From contig CALELJ010000276.1 in NCBI GenBank assembly GCA_937902445.1, positions 1 through 18,092 on the forward strand: a DNA stretch of 18,092 nt. Reading direction: 5' to 3'. This document shows positions 6,615 to 14,408 of this stretch, one piece after another; within the stretch, counting starts at the first letter, position 1, and every line of letters begins with the position of its first letter. Position numbers and translations under genes: made by a program. Origin of the DNA: an uncultured Treponema sp. (GTDB taxonomy: Bacteria; Spirochaetota; Spirochaetia; Treponematales; Treponemataceae). Under the pieces are notes generated by a model that saw only the letters and a program-made list of their open reading frames with translations, did no database searches and had not been told where the DNA came from.

Positions 6615-7883
6615 ATGAAAAAATTTTGCTTTTTGAGTTTATTGTTTTCATTGTTTTCATTGTTTTTCCTTTCATGTACTTTAAATCAGGAATCAGGCGG
6701 AAGTCTCCACGTCACGCTGCCGGAAGAAACAGAAACAACCCGTGCAATTACACCTGTCGAAACAAGCTATACAGTCACCATTGCAGGTCCCACATCCGTT
6801 GAACCAAAAACTGCACGTGCAGGTGAAACAATCCAGTTCAGTGAACTTGCTTCAGGCAATTATTCCGTAAAGGTCGAAGCCTTCAGAAAGACTAAGGATT
6901 CCGCTCCGGTGAAATTTGCTGAAGGTAACGAAAATGCTGTCGTCGAGCCGGAAAAGGAAACAAATGTCCTCATCATCATGAAAGCAATCAAGACAGACAT
7001 AGATATTGATGATTTCGATGAAATTGATGATGCTGAAAAAGTTGATGATACCGTAAATGAATCAAACACAGAAGAAAAAACCGAAGACAAAAAAGATGGT
7101 GCAGACGGAACTAAAACAGATGCCGTAGAAACAGGCAAGGATCAGGAAACAAAGACCGAAGTCGAAAAAGATCCTGAACCAACCCCGGAACCAGCCACTG
7201 GTCTTTTTGTAAAACTTGCAGGCATAGAGGGAGTTTTCATGGATGAAAACAACAAACCGTACATTCTGCCAAATTATCAGGGAGAACAGAAAAATTTGCT
7301 CTGTGTAAAATATGACGGCACAGAAGTGGAAAAAGATAAATTCAATATCGAAGTCAAAGAAGGAGCCTGGGCAAACCTTGGCACCTTGAAATTGATGGTT
7401 CTATATGCGCCGACAAATGAATCAACGGAATTTGAAATCACAGTCAAGAAAATATTAAAGCCGACAAGTTTTTCCTTAAACACGCTAAATATCACAAGAG
7501 AATCAGGTGCATCCTATGATTTCCAGCTCATGACAGACAGCTGCAATATCAGTCCTACTAATATACCAGTAATACTGACTGAATACCTAAAAGCAAAAAT
7601 GATTGTCAGAGTTTTTGAACCTGGTGCAGAAGAATCCGGTAAAGGCAAAGTATGTCTGAATGAAAAAGAATTCACTGAATTTGAGTTCAACCGTGGTCGT
7701 GTTGACGGTGTTCTGTCTTACGATGACATTACCCTTGACTCCGACAACAAACGCGTCATCACAACTCCAGGCAATTACGACCTGAGCGTTACAGTCTATC
7801 AGTATATTTCAAATGCAGACTACGAAAAATATTTTATCCCAGGTTTCTTTGAAGCAAAGGAGAGTATTTCCATCGGTGAATAA
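6615..7883 (+). CDS. Predicted surface lipoprotein with acidic linker, function unknown
   Basis: A 422-residue protein with no family I recognise. Residues 1-20 form a lipoprotein signal peptide ending in the lipobox FLSC, with C21 as the lipidated cysteine. Residues about 29-125 (SGGSLHVTLP, YTVTIAGPTSVEP, GNYSVKVEAF) look like a beta-sandwich of the surface-adhesin or prealbumin-like kind. Residues about 128-195 are a low-complexity linker rich in D, E, K and T, ending in PEPTPEPAT. Residues 196-422 form a second beta-rich region, again of immunoglobulin-like character. The ATG at 6615 follows GAGGT at the correct distance. An upstream TTG in the same frame is rejected because it would bury the signal peptide. 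The signal peptide is encoded by a 9-bp tandem repeat. It is monocistronic, with its own promoter and a strong terminator. The predicted location is the outer membrane or cell surface. Confidence 0.85.
   Translation: MKKFCFLSLLFSLFSLFFLSCTLNQESGGSLHVTLPEETETTRAITPVETSYTVTIAGPTSVEPKTARAGETIQFSELASGNYSVKVEAFRKTKDSAPVKFAEGNENAVVEPEKETNVLIIMKAIKTDIDIDDFDEIDDAEKVDDTVNESNTEEKTEDKKDGADGTKTDAVETGKDQETKTEVEKDPEPTPEPATGLFVKLAGIEGVFMDENNKPYILPNYQGEQKNLLCVKYDGTEVEKDKFNIEVKEGAWANLGTLKLMVLYAPTNESTEFEITVKKILKPTSFSLNTLNITRESGASYDFQLMTDSCNISPTNIPVILTEYLKAKMIVRVFEPGAEESGKGKVCLNEKEFTEFEFNRGRVDGVLSYDDITLDSDNKRVITTPGNYDLSVTVYQYISNADYEKYFIPGFFEAKESISIGE
6641..6667 (+). repeat. 9-bp tandem repeat inside the lipoprotein signal-peptide codons
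   Basis: ATTGTTTTC occurs at 6641-6649 and 6650-6658 and, with one change, at 6659-6667. Loss or gain of a unit would keep the frame and change the hydrophobic core by three residues (L-F-S). Confidence 0.7.
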
Positions 7884-7949
7884 AAAAAAGGGATGCTCCC
7901 TGAAGTGCACTAATGCACATCAAGGAACATCCCTTTTCTATTTTAAATC
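7882..7949. terminator. Bidirectional terminator between the lipoprotein and flavoenzyme genes
   Basis: AAAAGGGATG (7886-7895) pairs perfectly with CATCCCTTTT (7928-7937). Inside, a second stem with one mismatch (TGAAGTGCA against TGCACATCA) is capped by CTAA, so almost the whole 52 nt folds as one rod. The minus side has eight U and the plus side has two short T-runs. Confidence 0.9.
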
Positions 7950-7958
7950 AGCTATGAC

Positions 7959-9686
7959 TTATTTGATCTGTTCAAGAGCAGAGTCTGCAGCAATCTTTCC
8001 AAAGATACAGATATCTGCGACAGCGTTTCCGCCAAGACGGTTGCCGCCATGGATTCCGCCTGTAACTTCACCTGCCGCATAGAGGCCCGGTACATGATTT
8101 CCGTTTACATCAATAACTTCTGCCTTTGTGTTGATCACGATACCACCCATTGTGTGGTGGATTGCAGGTCCGATTTCACATGCATAGAAAGGTCCCTTTG
8201 TAAGTGGACGTGGCATTTCGTTTGCCTTTCTGCCAAGAGGATCATTTCCGCTTGCCTGGATCTGTGCATATTCAGCCATTGTTGATTCAAGGACATCGGC
8301 AGGAATCTCAAGTTTGCCTGCAAGTTCAGCAACTGTAGCACCTTCAGTAAGGAGACCCTTCTTTACATAGCCTTCGATTGCCTTGAGGGATTCACGAACA
8401 TCCTGATCAAAGAGAATGTATGCTGTCTGTCCCTTCTGCTCAAGGATTGCCTTTGACATGACGTCGCGTGTTGCCATTTCAGTACAGAATCTCTTTCCGT
8501 CACGGTTAACGATAATTGCACCATTTCCGCGTACAGCCTCAGTGATCATTGTTCCGTTTCCTGGAACTACTGTAGGGTGAGTCTGGATTTCATCCATCTG
8601 AGTAAGGGCGGCATTGAACTTCTTTACCATTTCAAATGCATCGCCTGTAGCACCTCTGTGGTTTGTTGTTCCAAACCCCTTGAGGCTGGCCTTGTATGAA
8701 ACAACCATGTCAGGATTTGCGCCGAATCCACCAGCTGCGACAATCACTGCCTTTGCCTTGATTGTATAGTCGCCGTTCTTGGCGCTTACCTTTACACCGC
8801 AAGCACGGCCTTTATCATCAAGAATTTCTGTAACCTTAGAATTAAGTCTGATTTCTGCACCTGCGTTTTCAGCAGCCTTCACAAGAACAGGAACAAGGTG
8901 TGCACCAACAGCAGCACCACCCTGAGGTCTGTGTGTTCTTTTGTTTGAACTTCCGGCCATCTTGCCTACATCTGTAAGATCAGCTCCAATGGAAATAAGC
9001 CAGTCAACAGTAGCGGCAGATTCCTCTACCATTTTGCGTACAAGTTCCGGATTATTCTTGTTGTAACCACCTTTCATTGTGTCGTTATAGTATGAATCGT
9101 TGCTGTCTTCAATTCCAAGTTTCTTCTGGATTGAAGTTTCACTGGCATTGAGACCACCAGTTGAACTGATTGTATTTCCGCCACAGGCAGCCATCTTTTC
9201 AAGAACGATTACTTTCTTTCCCTTGGATGCGGCTTCCGTAGCGGCAGAAAGACCGGCTCCACCGGCACCAATGATGACGATGTCACAAGAAGTGTCTTTT
9301 GCCTTTTCAACTTTTTCTGTCTTTCCCTGAGCAAGAGCAAGTGCGCTGGTCAAAGCCTTGAGTGTTGCATTTGAAGTAATTGTCGCACCTGATACGGCAT
9401 CAATTTTTGCCTTTCCACCATTCTTTACAAACTGGTCGCAGATCACCTGCTCAGCACTTTTTGCAAAATCAGTTTCCTCTTCCTTTACAACCTTTGCGCC
9501 AACCAGCATTCCACCTTCAACCGAAACTTCAACAACGATTGGACCGTTGCGTCCGTCAGAAGATGCTGTATAAGTTCCGTCTGAAAGAGAAACCTTTTTG
9601 CTGCATGCAACAAAAGCAAGGGAGATTGCAGATACAACCGCAAACATAACTGTAAGAATACAATTTCTTTTAAGATGATTATTCAT
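7959..9686 (-). CDS. Lipoprotein flavin reductase, fumarate-reductase (FccA/UrdA) family with FMN-binding domain
   Basis: A 575-residue exported flavoenzyme. Residues 1-28 form a lipoprotein signal with lipobox FVAC (C28). Residues about 34-120 are an FMN-binding domain with the ApbE flavinylation motif D96-x-x-S-G-A-T102, where FMN is normally attached to the Thr. Residues about 133-575 are a FAD domain with GAGGAG (140-145) and ending in GLYAAGEVTGGIHGGNRLGGNA. Fumarate-binding and catalytic positions appear conserved: H370 (IQTHP), T382-E383 (MITEAVRGNGA), R407 (EMATRD), H511 (HHTMGG) and R550. It probably reduces fumarate or a related unsaturated acid (urocanate, acrylate, methacrylate, cinnamate types exist) outside the cytoplasm during anaerobic respiration. 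It has no haem motif, and no electron donor or apbE is in the window. A GGAGG lies four bases before the ATG. No clear promoter is visible in the 96-bp gap after the upstream pseudouridine synthase gene, so read-through from it is possible. Confidence 0.92.
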   Translation of the reverse strand: MNNHLKRNCILTVMFAVVSAISLAFVACSKKVSLSDGTYTASSDGRNGPIVVEVSVEGGMLVGAKVVKEEETDFAKSAEQVICDQFVKNGGKAKIDAVSGATITSNATLKALTSALALAQGKTEKVEKAKDTSCDIVIIGAGGAGLSAATEAASKGKKVIVLEKMAACGGNTISSTGGLNASETSIQKKLGIEDSNDSYYNDTMKGGYNKNNPELVRKMVEESAATVDWLISIGADLTDVGKMAGSSNKRTHRPQGGAAVGAHLVPVLVKAAENAGAEIRLNSKVTEILDDKGRACGVKVSAKNGDYTIKAKAVIVAAGGFGANPDMVVSYKASLKGFGTTNHRGATGDAFEMVKKFNAALTQMDEIQTHPTVVPGNGTMITEAVRGNGAIIVNRDGKRFCTEMATRDVMSKAILEQKGQTAYILFDQDVRESLKAIEGYVKKGLLTEGATVAELAGKLEIPADVLESTMAEYAQIQASGNDPLGRKANEMPRPLTKGPFYACEIGPAIHHTMGGIVINTKAEVIDVNGNHVPGLYAAGEVTGGIHGGNRLGGNAVADICIFGKIAADSALEQIK

Positions 9687-9782
9687 AAATCCTCCGCGTA
9701 TAATTTCCGTGGTAATATGGATACCTCTAAAAACAAAAGTTTTCAGCGGCCTCCATGATATAGTTTTTTTAGAAAAAAATCC

Positions 9783-10544
9783 CTACTTAACAAGATTTTT
9801 AAGAGATTCAAGTTCTTCATCAGTGAGGGAACGATAGGTACCGGGTGCAAGACTTTCATCCAGTTTCAAGGTTCCCATCTGAAGGCGTTTTAGATAGACC
9901 ACCTCATTTTCAAGTGCAAGAAAAATTCTTTTAACTTCGTGGAACCGACCTTCAGTCACAGTGATGGTACATTTGTCGTCATCAAGAAATTCAATATCGC
10001 ATGGTTTTGCATCGCATTCAGGATCATTTGCGGCAGCCGGAATATGGATACCTGCCCTTGCTTTCTCAACATAGACGGATTTCTTTTCAGCCGGAACTGA
10101 ATCCCGCAGGTGAACCAGATATGTTTTTCTGACTTCGTATTTAGGGAATGTAAGCTTGTGGTTGAGTTCACCGTCAGTGGTGAAAATCAGAAGACCTTCC
10201 GTGTCGGCATCAAGACGGCCTACGGTGCTCAGGGAACCACCAAGGCGCTTCTGGTTGTCCTTGTCATCAAGAAATTCGTAGACCGTCTGGCGGCGGTCAC
10301 TTTTTGTGGAGCACACACTGCCGGCAATCTTGTTCATCATGAAATAGGAATGTTTTTCAACGGCAAGTTTTTCGCCGTTGATAATGATTTCATCGCTGTC
10401 AGGATCAATGTGGAATTCAGGATCCCTGATACGTTCCCCATTGATCAAAACTTCTCCAAAGCGCACAAGTTTCTTTACTTCGCGCCTTGTTCCAAAACCG
10501 CTGTTCGCAAGAATTTTGTCCAGTCTTTCTTTCTGACTCATCAT
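9783..10544 (-). CDS. RsuA/RluB/E/F-type rRNA pseudouridine synthase
   Basis: A 253-residue cytosolic enzyme that isomerises a uridine in rRNA to pseudouridine. An N-terminal S4 RNA-binding domain (about 5-62, ERLDKILANSGFGTRREV) is followed by the catalytic domain. That domain carries the family motif GRLDADTEGLL (109-119, catalytic D112), the conserved RKTY (139-142), and the RsuA-type EGRFHEVKRIF (198-208). The length is normal. RsuA (16S) versus RluB/E/F (23S) target cannot be decided, so no symbol is given. The ATG at 10544 overlaps the TGA stop of the upstream gene (ATGA), the usual arrangement for translational coupling. A second ATG follows immediately. It is the third gene of the cyclase operon. 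Confidence 0.93.
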   Translation of the reverse strand: MMSQKERLDKILANSGFGTRREVKKLVRFGEVLINGERIRDPEFHIDPDSDEIIINGEKLAVEKHSYFMMNKIAGSVCSTKSDRRQTVYEFLDDKDNQKRLGGSLSTVGRLDADTEGLLIFTTDGELNHKLTFPKYEVRKTYLVHLRDSVPAEKKSVYVEKARAGIHIPAAANDPECDAKPCDIEFLDDDKCTITVTEGRFHEVKRIFLALENEVVYLKRLQMGTLKLDESLAPGTYRSLTDEELESLKNLVK

Positions 10545-12346
10545 GGTTTATAAGGCTGTCCCATTACAATCCTGTCGCCAACGGAGATTGTGTAACCTCC
10601 GCCGGTAGCCGTATTGACCAGCGAGACATTTCCTTTTCCCTTCATTTCAAGATTTCCAATCGCAACCTTTGTACCGTTCCTGTAAAGAGTACATGGGAAC
10701 ACATGGTCCTTGTATTCCGGCTTTCCAAACATGGCTTTCGTATCAGGTGCAATATGGAGCTTGTATCCTACAACGGAATCCTTTCCAATAACAACACCAC
10801 AGACGCTGTCACTTCCGATTTTTTCAGACAGAATTGTATTGAGGAAAACCGTATATTCAGACTGAAGCTGATTTCTTTCTGAAATTACAGTGTCCTTTTC
10901 ATATTGGATTCTGTTTTTCTCATCGATGATCCTGTTGATCTCAGTGACACTGGAAACAGCAAGTTCGTTTCCGGCATTGTCGGCGCATCCCCGAAGTGTT
11001 TTTGCATAGGAAACAACGGCATTGTTTTCCTTATGTGGCATCTGCTCAAAAAGTTTCGCAATGTAGTCAATATCCTCATAAAGAGACTTCTGATTTTCCA
11101 GAGACTTTCTGAAAGAATCGGAAGCACCTTCCTTAAGAAGAATGAACTTTCCTTTTGAAGAAGGTCCCTTGTAGTCAATTCCGCTTGACTTCAATATTTT
11201 TTTGACTCTGCTGTCCTTTGAAAGTTCAGGATCATAGCTTTTTATGGTTTCATCCACACGGTTATTTTCCCGCTGAAGGTCAGAGGCTATTGTTTCTTCC
11301 AGCTTGAGTTTTGCCTTTTCCAGAAGCATCTCATAGTATTCCTGCTGGTTTTTCAGCTTGTTTTCATATCCTTCATGCTGGTCATCAATTTCCCTTTTAT
11401 GCTGGATGTCCCTGTCCTTGAGCCTTCCTTCGTATTCATCTTCAAGTTTTACTTTGTCGGCATTGAACCTGTACCTGTCCTCATTGTATTTCTTGATATT
11501 GTTTGCGCATGCATCAATCTCTGTCTTATACATGTTCTTGGCACGGGCAAGATCCTCCCGGTATTTGGCTTTGCTTGCCGCAAGATTGTCTTTACGGCGT
11601 TTTTCATTGGCCGCAATACTGTCAAGCCTCTTCTTTTCATTCTTATCAAGATTTTTTTCCCTGCTTCTGGACTCCAGCCATCCTTTTGTCTCAGAAGTCT
11701 CAATCTTTTTCTTTTCCTGGGTAAAGCTTCTTTCTATCTTCTTTTTTTCCTGATTGTAGCTGTTTTCAATTCTTTCTTTATCTTTTGTATAATTCTCTTC
11801 TACCTTCAGAATTTCCTCAGACCTGAGTTTTTCAAGTTCAGCCTTTCTTTCTTCCTCTGCCGCAATCTTGCTGTCGATTTTATCAGCGTCTGAAAGAATT
11901 TCCGTAAGCTTGACGTTCTCAAAGCCCTTTACGTTGACAGGAATTTTATTATTGTGTTCAGAAACGATCTTCACCAGTATGAACGTCATGAGCAGAACTA
12001 CACCGACACAAAGAAGCAGGCGGCTCCACATGTGGGTCCATGCAAAGTTAAGGCTGTTCTTCCTGGCCTTGGCATATTCAGACTCAATGTCAAATGCCTG
12101 TCTGAAATCATCCTTTGATATGCGGGTAAGTTCATTTTCAAGAAGAACAGTCACCTGATGATGGACGTCATCAGACCTTTCATCAGAGAGATTTTCCGGC
12201 TCTTCCGATTTCATTGTAATCACGTCTTCAGCAGCCGCAAGAATATCTTCCTTTGCCTTCTGCTGTTTTTCTTCCTCAATTTTCAATTTCTCGTCTTTAG
12301 TAAGTCTTGGCTTTCTTGGCTTAACTATTTTGTTGTCATTGTCCAT
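10541..12346 (-). CDS. Membrane-anchored coiled-coil rod protein, function unknown
   Basis: A 601-residue protein of no family I recognise. Residues 1-105 are charged and probably cytoplasmic. Residues about 109-128 (RLLLCVGVVLLMTFILVKIV) form the single membrane helix. Residues about 150-370 are predicted coiled coil with a striking 11-residue periodicity, including three near-identical units at 184-216 (ENYTKDKERIE, NSYNQEKKKIE, RSFTQEKKKIE). A second shorter coil lies at about 465-505. Residues about 512-601 form a Gly-rich beta-type terminal domain (CGVVIGKDSVVGYKL up to YTISVGDRIVMG). The order (helix, coil, beta domain) recalls MreC or periplasmic adaptor proteins, but no motif links it to either. 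The start at 12346 is preferred because GGAG lies six bases upstream. The in-frame ATG at 12358 has no spaced site. Its start lies inside the cyclase gene (22-bp overlap), which implies co-translation and perhaps physical partnership. Confidence 0.8.
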   Translation of the reverse strand: MDNDNKIVKPRKPRLTKDEKLKIEEEKQQKAKEDILAAAEDVITMKSEEPENLSDERSDDVHHQVTVLLENELTRISKDDFRQAFDIESEYAKARKNSLNFAWTHMWSRLLLCVGVVLLMTFILVKIVSEHNNKIPVNVKGFENVKLTEILSDADKIDSKIAAEEERKAELEKLRSEEILKVEENYTKDKERIENSYNQEKKKIERSFTQEKKKIETSETKGWLESRSREKNLDKNEKKRLDSIAANEKRRKDNLAASKAKYREDLARAKNMYKTEIDACANNIKKYNEDRYRFNADKVKLEDEYEGRLKDRDIQHKREIDDQHEGYENKLKNQQEYYEMLLEKAKLKLEETIASDLQRENNRVDETIKSYDPELSKDSRVKKILKSSGIDYKGPSSKGKFILLKEGASDSFRKSLENQKSLYEDIDYIAKLFEQMPHKENNAVVSYAKTLRGCADNAGNELAVSSVTEINRIIDEKNRIQYEKDTVISERNQLQSEYTVFLNTILSEKIGSDSVCGVVIGKDSVVGYKLHIAPDTKAMFGKPEYKDHVFPCTLYRNGTKVAIGNLEMKGKGNVSLVNTATGGGYTISVGDRIVMGQPYKP

Positions 12347-14283
12347 GTTCCACTCCATCCTGCAGGTGCTGATTTAAGTCCCATTCTTTCAAGGAATACG
12401 TCCGCGCAGCCCAACTGGCTCTTCTTGAATTCAGCGCGGGCAGTTTTCCAGTCACCCTCGTAATATGCCTTAAGACCTATTTCAAAGATCTCAAATTTTG
12501 GTTTCATCGTCTCAAAATTCCAGTCGGAAGCAGGACAGTCCTTATCCAACGGAATGTAGATCTTCACGCCTTCCGTTTTTCCTTTTACCTGAACTGTATC
12601 AAGCTCAAAGAATTCATAACGTATCTTTGCCTCAGGATCTTTCATGGCATCATCACGGATATATTCGCTTACGATGACCGGAACCTTATATATTCGTGTA
12701 AGTCCTTCCAGACGTGAAGCTGAATTGACGTTGTCTCCAATGACGGTATTTGCCATACGCTCTGAAGAACCAATATTTCCGTAGAAAACGTTACCACCGT
12801 CAATGCCGACACCTACATCAAGCATTACAGCCTGATACACCTTTTCCTCGCTTTCAGTCAAAGGTTTTTTCTCTTCCATCATCTGACGCCTTAAAGTCAT
12901 TTTTCTTCTCAAGTCTGCAGTAACGGAAGTAATTTCCCAGGCGGATTTAATGGCGCCAAAAGACTTGTTGTCCAGAGTTCCTTCCTCGATTCCGTAGCTT
13001 GCAAGGATCGCATCGCCGATGATGGAACCGATGATTCCGTTGTTTTTGCTGACCTTTTTGATTACTGAATCATAATGGACGTTGAGAAGTCCGATGATGT
13101 CATTTCCAAGAACTTCAGTACGGAAAGTAAAGCTCTTGATGTCACTGAAAAGAATTGTAAGTTCCCTCTGACGTCCCTCAAGCTTGATTTCCTGCTGCTG
13201 ATGTGCCTTTCTTACAACGTTTTCCGGAACGAATTTCTGGAAAATCTGCAGAAGGTTATTGATGGTCGAAGACAGACGGTTGAAGTTTGCGGCAAGATAG
13301 GTAATGTCATCATTTGGAGCGCCCTCAATGTTAAGAGGAACGAGTACCTGGTTCTGCTGCATGTCATACATCTGATTTGAGAACCTGTCGATGTTGTTCA
13401 GAAGTCCGTCAAAGATTTTTGTTCCCATGTAAACAAAGAAAGATGTGATGCAGACAATGATAGCGGTGATGATGACGATGATCCGATACATTTCTTTTCT
13501 TGCGTCATCCACCTTGTTTGCCCGCACGATGTACATGCGCCATCCTTCATGATATTTGTAGACACCGTTGTAATCACCTTCAGGGGATCTGAACTTGACA
13601 GCCCCCTGGATCGGAGTCTTCTCGCTGGCCTTTCTTTCATTGTCAATTTTTTCATCTATCTCACGTGATGAATGTCCGTTTTCCTCAAGAGTCTTTCTCA
13701 TGGTATCGAGGAAGGCATTCCTTTCATCAAGCGGCTTGTTCATCTCAGCAAGTGCCTTTTTGTCAGTGAACTCGCTCCATTTGAGTTCCTCGTTTGGAGA
13801 TGAGAAAAAAGCGACAACACCGTTCATGTCGATACCGAAAGCGACACTGTTGTTCTCACCATCCTCAAAACCTGCCATGGCACTTTCCGCAATGGCTGCA
13901 AGACATTCATCAGTTTTCTTTGAATACTTTTCGATTTCTTTCTGCGTATTGCAGATATTGTACAGTTCAACGAGCTTGTCCACGAGAACAATGTTTGACT
14001 TCTTTATCGTCTCCCTCTGCGAAAGCAATACAGCAATGAGGTTTGTGGAGAAAGTCGAAAGAAGAATCATGATGATGAAGACTGTAAGAATTTTCCATTT
14101 AATAGGAATGATCGGAGTATCACCAATGTACTGAAAGAATTTGAAATGATATCTTTTTTTTGAATCTATACTAAACTTTTTCTTGATCCTATCTGAAAAA
14201 CGGAACCCGTTTGTTTTTACAATTACTTTAGACTGCTCCTGGCCTGAAGCTGATTCAAACTTATTTAAATCCAGTTTGTCCAA
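12325..14283 (-). CDS. Membrane class III adenylate/guanylate cyclase with HAMP domain
   Basis: A 652-residue signalling enzyme that makes a cyclic nucleotide from ATP or GTP. Membrane helices lie at about 64-87 and 267-287 and enclose an extracytoplasmic sensor region of about 180 residues with no cofactor motif I can name. A HAMP-like linker (about 288-350) joins to the cyclase domain (about 370-545). Metal ligands D381 (FSDI) and D424 (GDA) and the transition-state pair N520/R524 (GDNVNSASR) are present, so it should be active. The usual base-reading Lys before GDA is S420, and the partner position is T513. A single TPR-like segment (LKAYYEGDWKTARAEF) and a Trp-rich tail (GWSGTWTM) end the protein. 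The start is TTG, chosen because GGGAGG stands at ideal spacing and the next in-frame ATG lies within the first membrane helix. It is the first gene of the operon. Confidence 0.93.
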   Translation of the reverse strand: MDKLDLNKFESASGQEQSKVIVKTNGFRFSDRIKKKFSIDSKKRYHFKFFQYIGDTPIIPIKWKILTVFIIMILLSTFSTNLIAVLLSQRETIKKSNIVLVDKLVELYNICNTQKEIEKYSKKTDECLAAIAESAMAGFEDGENNSVAFGIDMNGVVAFFSSPNEELKWSEFTDKKALAEMNKPLDERNAFLDTMRKTLEENGHSSREIDEKIDNERKASEKTPIQGAVKFRSPEGDYNGVYKYHEGWRMYIVRANKVDDARKEMYRIIVIITAIIVCITSFFVYMGTKIFDGLLNNIDRFSNQMYDMQQNQVLVPLNIEGAPNDDITYLAANFNRLSSTINNLLQIFQKFVPENVVRKAHQQQEIKLEGRQRELTILFSDIKSFTFRTEVLGNDIIGLLNVHYDSVIKKVSKNNGIIGSIIGDAILASYGIEEGTLDNKSFGAIKSAWEITSVTADLRRKMTLRRQMMEEKKPLTESEEKVYQAVMLDVGVGIDGGNVFYGNIGSSERMANTVIGDNVNSASRLEGLTRIYKVPVIVSEYIRDDAMKDPEAKIRYEFFELDTVQVKGKTEGVKIYIPLDKDCPASDWNFETMKPKFEIFEIGLKAYYEGDWKTARAEFKKSQLGCADVFLERMGLKSAPAGWSGTWTMTTK

Positions 14284-14305
14284 TTTAATCCTCCCATATC
14301 ATTTT

Positions 14306-14334
14306 ATTTTAAGGCCAAAATTTCCATTTATCAA
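14306..14334 (-). promoter_or_regulatory. Promoter of the cyclase operon
   Basis: On the minus strand TTGATA (14334-14329), 17 bp and TAAAAT (14311-14306) each match the consensus at 5 of 6 positions. The predicted leader of about 16 nt contains little more than the GGGAGG ribosome binding site (14290-14295) before the TTG start. Confidence 0.7.
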
Positions 14335-14371
14335 GAAAAATGTGGAACACCATAAAAAACCGCCATTCCTA

Positions 14372-14400
14372 TTGAACAAGGCATGGTTCCGCAATATTCT
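14372..14400 (+). promoter_or_regulatory. Candidate murJ promoter, with very short or no leader
   Basis: TTGAAC (14372-14377), 17 bp and TATTCT (14395-14400) match 4 of 6 positions each. The -10 ends eight bases before the ATG at 14409, and the gap is pure pyrimidine with no ribosome binding site. An imperfect inverted repeat GGAACaCCAT/ATGGTTCC (14344-14353, 14383-14390) brackets the -35. Confidence 0.5.
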
Positions 14401-14408
14401 TTTCTTCT

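Noticed and set aside
9687..9782. Promoter or terminator between the pseudouridine synthase and the flavoenzyme genes.
   Set aside because: No -35/-10 pair with reasonable matches and no GC-rich hairpin with a U-tract were found. Only A/T-rich short inverted repeats are present.
12347..12358. Longer start (MEWN) for the rod protein.
   Set aside because: Only GCAGG directly abuts that ATG, while the ATG at 12346 has GGAG at six bases.
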